Below, piece after piece: positions 1 through 12,067 of a stretch of DNA of 32,517 nt. This stretch comes from Oscillospiraceae bacterium (GTDB lineage: Bacteria > Bacillota > Clostridia > Oscillospirales > Oscillospiraceae): positions 2,491-35,007 of the forward strand of contig WRMX01000009.1 of assembly GCA_009776905.1 (NCBI GenBank), written 5' to 3'. Under the pieces are notes generated by a model, which saw only the letters and a program-made list of their open reading frames with translations, ran no database searches and was not told where the DNA came from. The translations under genes were made by a program, and so were the position numbers. How positions within the stretch are numbered: position 1 is the first letter of the stretch; each line of letters begins with the position of its first letter.

Positions 1-1865
1 GAACCGGTCTTGTCGATGACAAATACGATATCCGCTCTGCCCATCGCGCCGGCAGCGGGAGCTGCTGTGGAAACCGCAGCAGCAGCGGGAGCAGCAGCCA
101 TGGGCGCGGCATAAAGCGAGAAACCGCCTTCGGAAGACCCCGCATCAAACGCCGCGACAGGCGAAATAATCCCCGCGCCGCCAAAAGCCGCTTCATTGTC
201 ATCCACATACAAAGGGTTATCAATTTCGCCAATCACAACGCCCGCATTGTTGACAATTGCGATCGTTTCCGGTTCATAATCCGATGAAAACAACGCTGCA
301 TCAAACCCAGCCTTGGCAGCCACCGGCGCAACGGGCGGCATATAGGCCATCGGCCCAGCCATAGCCGAGGACTCAGCTACACTTCCTAGGACATCAATGC
401 CAATACCCTTCAGGAATTCATTTAAGTCAAGGACAAGATATGTGCCCTCGCCGGATATCTCTCCACGGATTTTGCCGCTTGCCTTATCGACAACCGTATC
501 GACGATATATAGTTCCTCGCCGTCAAATCTGAAGATGACCAAACTGTCAATGTCGCCCGCATAATCATTGAGAGACGCGGTGCAGTCAAATGACAACGTC
601 AGCGCGGATGAATAATCCGTCTCAATATCGATTACGGAACTCACCAAAGCGCGGCTGTCGTCGAAAGCGTCAATCGCAGATTCAACGACGCCGATATGGG
701 AATTAATGATGCCAGGAACCTTGCCTGATATAGACGGCACCAGCCAATTATCCTTCGATGTCAACGAACCGCTGATTAGGCTGCTGTCATACTCCTGATA
801 GAAAGTCCTCTCCGCATCAGGGGTGACCCCATCGGACTTCGGATTGTTTGGGTCGAGACCGAGAAGGATTTCCTCATAATCTGTCAAACCGTCGCCATCG
901 GTATCTACGAGCAACGGGTCAGTATGGTAAACGTATACTTCATCATAATCTGTGAGCCCATCGCCATCAGTATCTGCGAGATCGGGGCGCGTCCCCAGAC
1001 GATACTCATCAATATTTGTGATCTTATCATAATCAGTGTCCCTGTTCGCATCGCAAACGCCATCGCCCTCGGTATCCCATAACGTCGGATTCGTTTGAGT
1101 TGAATAGACCTCATAACCGTCCGGGAGGCCATCTCCGTCAGTATCTGCATTATATGGGTCGCTGCCAATGATTGCTTCGAGATAGTCCGGCAAACCATCA
1201 CCGTCAGAATCAAGGACCATCAGCTTGAATGTTGCCGTTATAGTCGTATTATTTGCAGGCATCAAAAACTCTGTCTCGGTATATGCCGAGTTGCCGAATA
1301 ACCCTCCATTGGAAGACTGCCAGCCCACGAAAGCATAACCATCATTTGCCAAAACTCCAAGATCAATGACAGTGTTCGCTGCATACTTACCGTTGCTGCC
1401 CATTGTGGCGACGCCGCCTGCGCCGCAGATTATCGTAAGGTCATATAATGTCTTGTCGTCATCGTCGTCTCCGCCGCCTGTATCACCGCCATCATCGCCG
1501 TCGTCTCCACCATCATCGCCGCCGCCCGTATCTCCGCCGCCGTCTGTGAACGCCACAAAGTAACACGCATTGATCTGCGTATTGCCCTTTGTGTCCACAT
1601 ACACCTGATATTCGCCTGCGCCGGTGCTGATCTTGTAAGTGCCATCGGAATTGTTGGCAATCATATACGACTCCGTCTTGCCGCCGCTCGTGTCCGTGAC
1701 CGTGATCCACAACTTATTCTGGTTGCCGCTGAGTTTGTCCACCTTTGCGCTTACGGAAGCGCCGGGAATTTTCTTCTCTGCGGGGGCTTTTGACGCCGCA
1801 AAAGCCGGCACCGCGAGGGAGAGCACCAATAGAACCGCGAGGATGACAGATAGGATCTTTTTCAT
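1..1865 (-). CDS. Secreted multidomain protein with TSP3-type calcium repeats and a VWA domain (3' end beyond window)
   Basis: The reading frame runs without a stop from ATG 1865 to the left edge (621 codons visible). GGAGG lies 9 nt upstream of the ATG. Domains in order: a signal peptide (about 1-24, ending VPAFA-AS); a small module (about 30-100) that recurs in the protein at 15843-17174; a Gly/Asp linker (about 105-141); a segment resembling a divergent InlB B-repeat (about 142-212, with GYAFVGW and MPANNTTITATF); and at least five DxDGDGLxDxxE thrombospondin type 3-like repeats (about 216-345), expected to bind calcium. An Ala-rich stretch follows, and the last visible residues ADIVFVIDKTGS match the start of a von Willebrand A domain with its MIDAS loop. 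Inferred role: an exported surface or matrix adhesin that binds calcium and another divalent metal. Any C-terminal anchor lies outside the window. Confidence 0.85.
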   Translation of the reverse strand, partial: MKKILSVILAVLLVLSLAVPAFAASKAPAEKKIPGASVSAKVDKLSGNQNKLWITVTDTSGGKTESYMIANNSDGTYKISTGAGEYQVYVDTKGNTQINACYFVAFTDGGGDTGGGDDGGDDGDDGGDTGGGDDDDDKTLYDLTIICGAGGVATMGSNGKYAANTVIDLGVLANDGYAFVGWQSSNGGLFGNSAYTETEFLMPANNTTITATFKLMVLDSDGDGLPDYLEAIIGSDPYNADTDGDGLPDGYEVYSTQTNPTLWDTEGDGVCDANRDTDYDKITNIDEYRLGTRPDLADTDGDGLTDYDEVYVYHTDPLLVDTDGDGLTDYEEILLGLDPNNPKSDGVTPDAERTFYQEYDSSLISGSLTSKDNWLVPSISGKVPGIINSHIGVVESAIDAFDDSRALVSSVIDIETDYSSALTLSFDCTASLNDYAGDIDSLVIFRFDGEELYIVDTVVDKASGKIRGEISGEGTYLVLDLNEFLKGIGIDVLGSVAESSAMAGPMAYMPPVAPVAAKAGFDAALFSSDYEPETIAIVNNAGVVIGEIDNPLYVDDNEAAFGGAGIISPVAAFDAGSSEGGFSLYAAPMAAAPAAAAVSTAAPAAGAMGRADIVFVIDKTG

Positions 1866-1886
1866 TTTCACAAACCTCCAAAAAAA

Positions 1887-1915
1887 TGTTTAATGCTTCT
1901 GATACGCATTAAACA
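1887..1915 (-). promoter_or_regulatory. Inverted repeat in the leader of the TSP3/VWA gene
   Basis: Perfect 10-bp arms TGTTTAATGC and GCATTAAACA are separated by 9 nt. They lie just upstream of the ribosome binding site (1875-1879). This could be an operator or an mRNA leader hairpin; the sequence does not say which. Confidence 0.45.
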
Positions 1916-2125
1916 CCAAACGACGAAAACTGTGAAAATAATGTAACATTTGTCGCGAAACGTGTAATTATTGAATAATTATTCGTAAGGAAAAACCGGC
2001 CAAAACAGCCAGCTATCCATTGCAATCGCTTATCATCAGGCCGTCCCATGGGCACTTGCCACCGATGCGTATTGTTGTGATATCAGCCTTTCACCTGATA
2101 TTTTGCAAACTTTGAACTCAAATCA

Positions 2126-2159
2126 AGAGGCGGCGAGCGCTTATATGCTCGCCGCCTCT
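2126..2159 (-). terminator. Intrinsic terminator of the adhesin gene
   Basis: A perfect 13-bp GC-rich stem (AGAGGCGGCGAGC with its complement) closes an 8-nt loop, 25 bp past the stop codon of the minus-strand adhesin gene. On the minus strand it is followed by a short T-rich tract (TTGATTT), so it is a reasonable but not textbook terminator. Confidence 0.7.
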
Positions 2160-2184
2160 ATGAACATTGGTTTGTTGGTCGCCG

Positions 2185-6939
<4,755 letters not shown>

Positions 6940-6968
6940 AAAGAACCTCCAAACTATGACCACTATGC

Positions 6969-7036
6969 ATGCAGATAGACAGCTCTGCATCGAGAGTCAA
7001 CAAATGACGGTCAGCCAGTCCGTTTTCAGGCTGACC
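6969..7036 (-). promoter_or_regulatory. Two leader hairpins upstream of the adhesin start
   Basis: On the minus-strand transcript, an 8-bp stem (GGTCAGCC at 7029-7036, complement at 7009-7016) is followed by a 7-bp stem (6984-6990 with 6969-6975). The second ends 19 nt before the GGAGG of the adhesin gene. This could be a structured 5' leader affecting translation. I do not recognise a known riboswitch class. Confidence 0.35.
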
Positions 7037-7249
7037 ACCGTTGGTGTGTTTTCTACATTTCCAGTCTACATATTTTTTACACATAGTCAAGTGAAAAGTG
7101 CATAAATAACTGTGACATTTTTGTTACAAACGCTGATATTTCTACGTTTTCCTAGCAACAGCCATACTTATGACAATATGCAACATTCTACAAAATTTTC
7201 ACACTTTATGAAGGTACGCCACATTGCCACACTATAACGGCTGCGCCTC

Positions 7250-7278
7250 TTGACATAGCTTCGCATTATTTGTACTAT
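7250..7278 (+). promoter_or_regulatory. Sigma-A-type promoter for the stalk/beta-helix gene
   Basis: TTGACA (7250-7255) and TACTAT (7273-7278) are separated by 17 nt, about 40 nt upstream of the start codon at 7317. The same hexamers and spacing occur at 23952-23980. Confidence 0.75.
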
Positions 7279-7316
7279 ATACGCAAAAAAGAACACCATT
7301 ATCAAGGAGGCCACCC

Positions 7317-8477
7317 ATGAAAAAGAACAAAACCCTAATAACCCTCGTCGTCATTGCGATATGCCTGACGACAATCATCTCCGCAACAGCATCCGAAATA
7401 CGCACGCAACAGCTCAACGCGGTGTATCGCGACATCAAGATCGTCATCGACGGCGAGGAATTCACGCCGACCGACGAAAATGGCAACATAGTTGAGCCCT
7501 TCATCGCCAACGGAACCACATATGTCCCGCTGCGCGCGATTGCTTCCGCATTTGACAAGGACGTCCGATGGATTCCCGAGGATTCGACGATTGAAATTAA
7601 CGCGATTGACGTAGGCGCGCCTCAATACGAAGCACCCACGCTAGAATACAAAGAAGCCCCTGCCGAGCCGTCGATCCAAGTCACGGTATCGACGCCGCAG
7701 GAGCTGATTGACGCTGTCGCGCCGGACACATGCATCACGTTCAAGGCAGGCCTCTATGATCTGTCAACCGTCACGGAGTCCGATAATCAATATGTATGGG
7801 CCGGCGATGAAACAGCCGCATTATACGTATGCGGCGTAGAAGGCCTGACGCTCCAAGCCGAGCCCGGCGCGGAAGTGGAACTCGTCACTCCAAAGAGCTT
7901 CTCAGAGGTATTGATGTTCGATGGCTGCAACGGCATCAAGCTCTCCGGCATCAAAGCGGGACATTCGATAACCGGCGAATATATGTGCGATGCGGGCGTG
8001 GCCAGGTTTAATTCGTCGATGAACATAACTATAGAGGACTGCTTTTTCTATGGCTGCGGCTCCATCGGAATAACATTATTGGATTGCATCGCGGCGGATA
8101 TCACCAACACAACGGTGACGGACTGCTCGCTGCGCGCGATCGATCTCGGACGCAGCACCGATATTGCATTTTCAAAATGCAGCTTCGTCGATAACCGCGC
8201 ATATGGCTGCGCGATATTTGCATTATATTCTTCGGCGGAGTTTTACGATTGCGTGGTGACGGGGAACAAGAGCCTCCTATGGAGCCTTGTCGAATTTGAC
8301 GGTTACGCCTTGTTCGAACGCTGTGTTTTCAAGGACAATGCGTTGATCGAAGGCGAGGTGCCCGTGTTCGCGGGCAGAGAAATAAGCCTGCTCGACTGCG
8401 AAGTCGATAGCACAGGCTTTGGTGGGTTCTGGGACAGCGGCGTCGCTGATTTAGGCGGAAACACTCTTACGCCGTAG
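7317..8477 (+). CDS. Secreted protein: copper-amine-oxidase-N-like stalk domain plus right-handed beta-helix
   Basis: A 386-residue protein; ATG 7317 has AAGGAGG 6 nt upstream. Residues 1-26 form a signal peptide. Residues about 39-95 match the 'copper amine oxidase N-terminal' stalk domain common in Firmicute extracellular proteins (IKIVIDG, NGTTYVPLRAIASAF, VRW near its end); despite the name, this domain does not imply oxidase activity. From about 120 onward are short turns of hydrophobic strands with N/D/C residues (for example ITIEDCFFYGCG, ITNTTVTDCSLRAIDLG, FSKCSFVDN), typical of a parallel beta-helix such as those of pectate lyase-fold proteins. No catalytic residues could be assigned. 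Inferred role: a cell-surface polysaccharide-binding or processing protein. It is transcribed divergently from the LPXTG adhesin. Confidence 0.82.
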   Translation: MKKNKTLITLVVIAICLTTIISATASEIRTQQLNAVYRDIKIVIDGEEFTPTDENGNIVEPFIANGTTYVPLRAIASAFDKDVRWIPEDSTIEINAIDVGAPQYEAPTLEYKEAPAEPSIQVTVSTPQELIDAVAPDTCITFKAGLYDLSTVTESDNQYVWAGDETAALYVCGVEGLTLQAEPGAEVELVTPKSFSEVLMFDGCNGIKLSGIKAGHSITGEYMCDAGVARFNSSMNITIEDCFFYGCGSIGITLLDCIAADITNTTVTDCSLRAIDLGRSTDIAFSKCSFVDNRAYGCAIFALYSSAEFYDCVVTGNKSLLWSLVEFDGYALFERCVFKDNALIEGEVPVFAGREISLLDCEVDSTGFGGFWDSGVADLGGNTLTP

Positions 8478-8566
8478 CTCAAGCATTCCTACGCCATAGC
8501 TCGCGCCGCTTCTCACTTATAGATGCATCTTTAACATCGCGTCTCATGCTGCGGCCACGCTGACTC

Positions 8567-8632
8567 GCAGGTTCCACGCAGGTTACACGCAAACTACACG
8601 CAGGTTCCACGCAAGCTCCACGCAGACTCCAC
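8567..8632. repeat. Six tandem 11-bp repeats between convergent genes
   Basis: Six consecutive 11-bp units (consensus GCAGGTTCCAC, with variants GCAGGTTACAC, GCAAACTACAC, GCAAGCTCCAC and GCAGACTCCAC) run from 8567 to 8632. The array ends 4 bp before the stop codon of the ZIP transporter gene. It does not encode a recognisable peptide. Confidence 0.85.
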
Positions 8633-8636
8633 CGCG

Positions 8637-9419
8637 CTATAGCTGCGCGACAACGAGCCCTGTGATGATCCCCAAAAGCGTGACGATCGTCGCCGCCCTG
8701 CTCTTCACGAGAATGATCGACTGCGGGATGATCTCTCCAAAAACGACATACAGCATCGCACCGCCCGCCGCCGCCAAAGATAGTGCTATGGCAGTGTCGG
8801 AAATGCCGCCGATCAAGCTTCCGATAACTCCGCCGAGGAGCGTTGGCGCTCCCGACAGCGCAGCCAGCAGCACGACAACCACCTTCCGCATGCCACCCGC
8901 CAGCATCGGCGTCGCAATCGCCATGCCCTCCGGGATGTTGTGCAGCGCAATCATAATCGCCAATAGCAAGCCGAGCTGGTAGTCGTGGCTGCCCCCCGCT
9001 CCGATAGCGAGCCCCTCAGGGATATTGTGCAGCCCTATGGCCGCGAACATTATGAACCCCGACTGCACCATGCGCGAACGGTTTTTAATGAGCTTGCTCT
9101 CGTGGTAGAGCTCTTCATGCGTCGTGTGCAGCTTTGGGTGGTCTCCTTTCGATTCCGTGATCCTGTCGATAATCCTGTTTAAAGGCATGATGATGATTAT
9201 GCCTGCAACGAGCCCGATGACTGCAATTACAATATTCGTCAGGTCGACAGCTTCCGGGAGCAGCCCGAAGCATACGATGCTCGTCATCACTCCTGCCGCA
9301 AACGATAACATCCAGCACGCCACCCTTTCCGAAGAGCGTCGCATGAACACCGCCGACACCACTCCGCCCAATCCTGTCCCGCATATCCCGGCTATCGCGC
9401 TGAATATTATTGCTTGCAT
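8637..9419 (-). CDS. ZIP-family divalent metal transporter
   Basis: A 260-residue integral membrane protein with about eight membrane helices. ATG 9419 is preceded by AGGGGG 7 nt upstream; a TTG at 9422 is possible but less well placed. The two ZIP signature metal-binding segments are intact: HNIPEGLAIG in TM4 and HNIPEGMAIATP in TM5. A His-rich cytoplasmic loop (LHTTHEELYHES, about 98-109) precedes them, as in many ZIP proteins. The family moves Zn2+ (also Fe2+ or Mn2+) into the cytoplasm across the cell membrane; the exact metal cannot be told from sequence. It lies 192 bp downstream of the diguanylate cyclase gene on the same strand, with a palindromic element between them, so co-transcription is uncertain. 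Its 3' end faces the stalk/beta-helix gene. Confidence 0.9.
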   Translation of the reverse strand: MQAIIFSAIAGICGTGLGGVVSAVFMRRSSERVACWMLSFAAGVMTSIVCFGLLPEAVDLTNIVIAVIGLVAGIIIIMPLNRIIDRITESKGDHPKLHTTHEELYHESKLIKNRSRMVQSGFIMFAAIGLHNIPEGLAIGAGGSHDYQLGLLLAIMIALHNIPEGMAIATPMLAGGMRKVVVVLLAALSGAPTLLGGVIGSLIGGISDTAIALSLAAAGGAMLYVVFGEIIPQSIILVKSRAATIVTLLGIITGLVVAQL

Positions 9420-9445
9420 CAATTATCCCCCTGTATGTTATCAGT

Positions 9446-9584
9446 GTGTCCTCGAAAACTCAAAAGCCTTGCAACACCTGTCATTCCGAGCGAAGCGAAG
9501 AATCTTTGCCTCCGTTATTTCGCAAGTGCTCAAACAAGATCCTTCGCTATCGCTCAGGATGACAACGAGAGTTTTCGAGGAGAC
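9446..9584. repeat. MITE/REP-like palindromic element
   Basis: Outer arms GTGTCCTCGAAAACTC (9446-9461) and its near-complement (9569-9584) pair at 15 of 16 positions. Inner arms starting TGTCATTCCGAGCG at 9479 and ending GATGACA at 9564 also pair, so the 139-bp segment could fold into a long imperfect hairpin. A half copy of the inner arm is at 31511-31538. It encodes no protein; it is a dispersed, possibly non-autonomous element. Confidence 0.75.
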
Positions 9585-9611
9585 TCTATCATTCCGTGCC
9601 GTTCCGCGCCG

Positions 9612-11132
9612 TCAACGCTGCGACGAGCGGCGGTTTCTCTTTGTCGTATACATCTCATAATCCGCCGCCTTCATCAACTCCTCGATCTGCTCATAAGGCG
9701 ACGTCTTAATCTTATACCCAAGAGCAATTGACGCTGTCGCAAGCTCCGGATCATCCGCCTGCACCTGCAAGAGCCCGTAATCGATTTCCTTGATATACCC
9801 CTCGACGCGCTCCTCGGTCGTGTTCGGCAGCAGCCCGACAAACTCATCGCCGCCCATCCTAAATAGAATCGCGTCGTGAGGGGCGCACTGAAGCATGATG
9901 GACGAAACCCATTTAAGCAGCAAGTCGCCCTTCACGTGGCCATACGTATCATTGACGAGCTTCAACCCATTGATGTCGCCGACTATAACGCACAGAGGCA
10001 GCGATTCCGGCCTGTCGATCTCATAAATCATCTTGACGAAATAATTGCGGTTCGGCATGCCCGTCAAGCTGTCGTAATAAGCCGCGTCCTGCAGCATGTG
10101 GATGAGCGACATGATGGGCGAAATATTCTTGATCTCCATATATGAGCCGATCACGTGCCCGTTCTTCCCGAACATGTCGTTGACCTGGACCTGGTAATGA
10201 TAATCCATCTCGTTCTCAACGATTGCAAATATCGAAGCATCTTCCTCAAAGACATAGCTCTGCGAAGAGCTGCGCCACGATTCGAGAAATTCGTCTCCGC
10301 GCATCCCGATCAAATCCGCAATCTGCAGCCGTCTGGCGACCTCATTGGCCTGCTTGTTGTAGTCCACAATGCTGCTTTCGCTGTCCAGGACCAGGATGAT
10401 GCTGCTCGAATTGTCGAATATGATGTCTCGCGAAATGAACAGCATGTCCATTGATTTTGAATTAAAGAGCGCGTTGTAAAACATGACGAGCATGACCTGC
10501 ACTCCAAACGGTGCGAGATCGATCGGATAAGGCAGCAGTTGCAGAACGGCGGTCAGAGTCAGCGCAAAAACGACGACCATCCCGAAAAAAAGCCATCCGA
10601 GCATCTTCCCATGCCTCTTCGGAAGGCGGATGAATCTTACGATGATGTCTGCGGCGGCAAGGGCCAGAGGCGCATATGAAAGGATGCAATGGTATATGAA
10701 CCCGATCCCATCGGTCTCCACGAGCGCCCGAAATCCGTTTATGGTGATATACCCTGCATAATCGATGAATATTCCGGTAGTGCTGTTGGCCAGGACCAAA
10801 ACGAGGTCAATGATCGGAAATAACGCCAATAGCAGCAGCGTGCGGCGTTTGAATGGCTGGTGCGACAGCGTCCTGTGAATGAATATAAAGACAAACCAGC
10901 CCGACGCCATGACAAACACATATCGCAGGTCGATGAAAAAGATCGCAAGGTTCCCCGTGGGCAGCAGATAGAACAGCGCGTATGTGATGCTCCAAAGAAT
11001 CGCCGACACAATGAGGCACAAAAGCCACACAGCCGCCTTCGCTTCGCGCCTGCGTAGATACGCTTTGATGAAAGCGGCCATGCCAATGACCGTGAATGAC
11101 AAGAGCATTACGCCGAATATCAGATCGTTCAA
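9612..11132 (-). CDS. Membrane-bound diguanylate cyclase (7TM - PAS - GGDEF)
   Basis: A 506-residue protein. I choose TTG 11132 because AGGAGG lies 5 nt upstream; the frame is open to a TTG at 11195, and ATG 11108 would also fit. Residues about 5-225 form seven hydrophobic segments like the histidine-kinase N-terminal 7TM sensor domain, about 235-345 look PAS-like (LVLDSESSIVDYN), and about 350-500 form a GGDEF domain with DSLTGMPNR, GDINGLKLVND and an intact GGDEF active site (427-431). Known reaction of the family: two GTP to cyclic di-GMP. The RxxD inhibitory site normally just before the GGDEF motif is absent (PHDA at that position), so classical product inhibition is not expected. It probably links an envelope signal to c-di-GMP-controlled surface behaviour. 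No EAL or HD-GYP partner is in the window. Confidence 0.9.
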   Translation of the reverse strand: MNDLIFGVMLLSFTVIGMAAFIKAYLRRREAKAAVWLLCLIVSAILWSITYALFYLLPTGNLAIFFIDLRYVFVMASGWFVFIFIHRTLSHQPFKRRTLLLLALFPIIDLVLVLANSTTGIFIDYAGYITINGFRALVETDGIGFIYHCILSYAPLALAAADIIVRFIRLPKRHGKMLGWLFFGMVVVFALTLTAVLQLLPYPIDLAPFGVQVMLVMFYNALFNSKSMDMLFISRDIIFDNSSSIILVLDSESSIVDYNKQANEVARRLQIADLIGMRGDEFLESWRSSSQSYVFEEDASIFAIVENEMDYHYQVQVNDMFGKNGHVIGSYMEIKNISPIMSLIHMLQDAAYYDSLTGMPNRNYFVKMIYEIDRPESLPLCVIVGDINGLKLVNDTYGHVKGDLLLKWVSSIMLQCAPHDAILFRMGGDEFVGLLPNTTEERVEGYIKEIDYGLLQVQADDPELATASIALGYKIKTSPYEQIEELMKAADYEMYTTKRNRRSSQR

Positions 11133-11162
11133 TTTCGCCTCCTGTGCGCGATTGTCAACTTT

Positions 11163-11224
11163 TAGTGCCTTAGCGACTCGCAACACTAATAACAAACACG
11201 TTGTTATCGGTCGCTAAGGCGCTA
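11163..11224. repeat. Large cruciform-forming inverted repeat
   Basis: Outer arms of 15 bp (11163-11177 with 11210-11224, one mismatch) enclose a second perfect 7-bp inverted repeat (ATAACAA at 11189-11195, TTGTTAT at 11201-11207). It lies between the divergent diguanylate cyclase and rlmH genes and abuts the palindromic element that follows. No T-run is present on either side, so it is unlikely to be a terminator. Confidence 0.7.
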
Positions 11225-11225
11225 T

Positions 11226-11346
11226 CACCGCGCGAAGCGCGGTGCGCCGGTGCGAAGGCGAAAATTCACAGGCGGAATTCATTTTCGCCGTTGAGTGAAT
11301 TGAGCCGAAGCGCGCGGCGTCCGGGTTGTGGGGGTGGAACCCCCAC
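11226..11346. repeat. Dispersed palindromic element, copy A
   Basis: About 120 bp holding three hairpins in series: CACCGCG/CGCGGTG (11226-11244), GGCGAAAAT/ATTTTCGCC (11257-11289) and GTGGGGGT/ACCCCCAC (11328-11346). The same order of parts, reverse-complemented, is found at 23709-23817, and the CCGGGTTGTGGGG end recurs at 17241-17280. It is non-coding. Confidence 0.65.
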
Positions 11347-11407
11347 GTTTAACAGTCATTATATATTGTTTTCACTCAAAGTTCAATCATAAATAATATG
11401 TATATTA

Positions 11408-11437
11408 TTGCCTCAATCTTCATTAATATGGTACAAT
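11408..11437 (+). promoter_or_regulatory. Probable promoter of rlmH
   Basis: TTGCCT (11408-11413) and TACAAT (11432-11437) are 18 nt apart and lie 60 nt upstream of the rlmH start, in an AT-rich stretch. Confidence 0.55.
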
Positions 11438-11496
11438 GCGAATATATCGGAACGAATCTCGTGGAAGCGCCCGGGGAACAGGAATAACGAACGATT

Positions 11497-11976
11497 ATGA
11501 ACATAAAAATCATCTGCGTCGGAAAGCTGCGCGAGCGCTACCACATCGACGAATCCAACGAATATGTCAAGCGGCTCTCCGCTTTTTGCTCGGCAGAAAT
11601 AGTCGAAATCGCCGAACAGCGCCTGCCTTCCGACCCCTCCGAAAACGATATCGCCCTCGCGCTGCGCAAGGAAAGCCTTGCGATCATCGATAAAATCCCA
11701 GCAGGCGCGACGGTCGTCGCGCTTTGTGTCGAAGGCGACGGAATCGACAGCGAGTCGCTGTCTAAATTTCTCGAGACTGAAGCATTGCGCGGCATATCGC
11801 GTTTTTGTTTTATCATCGGCGGGTCATACGGTCTGGGCGCAGACATCAAAAAACTCGCCCATTTCAAGCTATCGCTGTCAAAGATGACCTTCCCGCACGC
11901 TCTGGCCAGGATTATCCTGCTCGAGCAGCTCTATCGCGCGTTCAAAATAGCCGAAGGCAGCAAATACCATAAGTAA
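11497..11976 (+). CDS. rlmH: 23S rRNA (pseudouridine-1915-N3)-methyltransferase RlmH
   Basis: A 159-residue protein, exactly the usual length of RlmH. It is a small SPOUT-class (knotted) methyltransferase that methylates pseudouridine 1915 in helix 69 of 23S rRNA using S-adenosylmethionine. Diagnostic segments are MNIKIICVGKL at the start, the SAM-binding knot region FIIGGSYGLG (about 107-116) and the C-terminal block LSKMTFPHALARIILLEQLY followed by RAFKIAEGSKYHK. The Shine-Dalgarno sequence is weak (AGGAA, 12 nt upstream), but the family N-terminus fixes the start. It is followed by murA in the same direction, which has its own promoter-like sequence. Confidence 0.96.
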   Translation: MNIKIICVGKLRERYHIDESNEYVKRLSAFCSAEIVEIAEQRLPSDPSENDIALALRKESLAIIDKIPAGATVVALCVEGDGIDSESLSKFLETEALRGISRFCFIIGGSYGLGADIKKLAHFKLSLSKMTFPHALARIILLEQLYRAFKIAEGSKYHK

Positions 11977-12033
11977 AACAAAATATTGCAAGAAAAACCA
12001 TGAAATGTCACAAATAAAAACAAGAAATAATGC

Positions 12034-12061
12034 TTGCATTATTTACAAATTGTGTTACAAT
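12034..12061 (+). promoter_or_regulatory. Probable promoter of murA
   Basis: TTGCAT (12034-12039) and TACAAT (12056-12061) are separated by 16 nt in an AT-rich gap, 63 nt before the GTG start of murA. Confidence 0.6.
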
Positions 12062-12067
12062 GTAACA
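12053..12067 (+). promoter_or_regulatory. Palindrome over the murA -10 box, candidate operator
   Basis: TGTTACAATGTAACA is a perfect 15-bp palindrome that covers the -10 hexamer. Two copies of TGATACAA follow at 12071-12078 and 12083-12090. The placement suits a repressor site; the TACA/TGTA core is reminiscent of BlaI/MecI-type operators, but no such regulator is in the window. Confidence 0.4.

Larger units (their letters stand above)
1866..2184. other. Intergenic region between two minus-strand surface-protein genes
   Basis: The region is 319 bp without a convincing gene. It holds the leader inverted repeat at 1887-1915, an AT-rich stretch around 1930-1990 that probably carries the promoter of the TSP3/VWA gene (no clear -35/-10 pair could be fixed), and the terminator hairpin of the adhesin gene at 2126-2159. 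Nothing recognisable was seen between about 1990 and 2125. Confidence 0.6.
6940..7316. other. Divergent intergenic region between the adhesin and stalk/beta-helix genes
   Basis: The region is 377 bp and AT-rich without a gene. It contains the adhesin leader hairpins (6969-7036) and a clear plus-strand promoter (7250-7278). A minus-strand TTGACT at about 7085-7090 has no well-spaced -10, so the adhesin promoter could not be fixed. Confidence 0.6.
11133..11496. other. Divergent intergenic region between diguanylate cyclase and rlmH
   Basis: The region is 364 bp without a gene. It holds a cruciform (11163-11224), palindromic element copy A (11226-11346) and the rlmH promoter (11408-11437). The short open frames here are not supported. 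Confidence 0.6.

Noticed and set aside
6940..7100. c-di-GMP riboswitch upstream of the adhesin gene
   Set aside because: Hairpins are present, but none of the conserved GEMM sequence blocks could be found.
8567..8632. Short repeats as a possible CRISPR or iteron origin
   Set aside because: Units are directly adjacent without spacers, and no cas or replication gene is nearby; kept only as a tandem repeat.
11436..11693. 85-codon plus-strand frame overlapping rlmH
   Set aside because: It is an out-of-frame reading of rlmH without a plausible domain.
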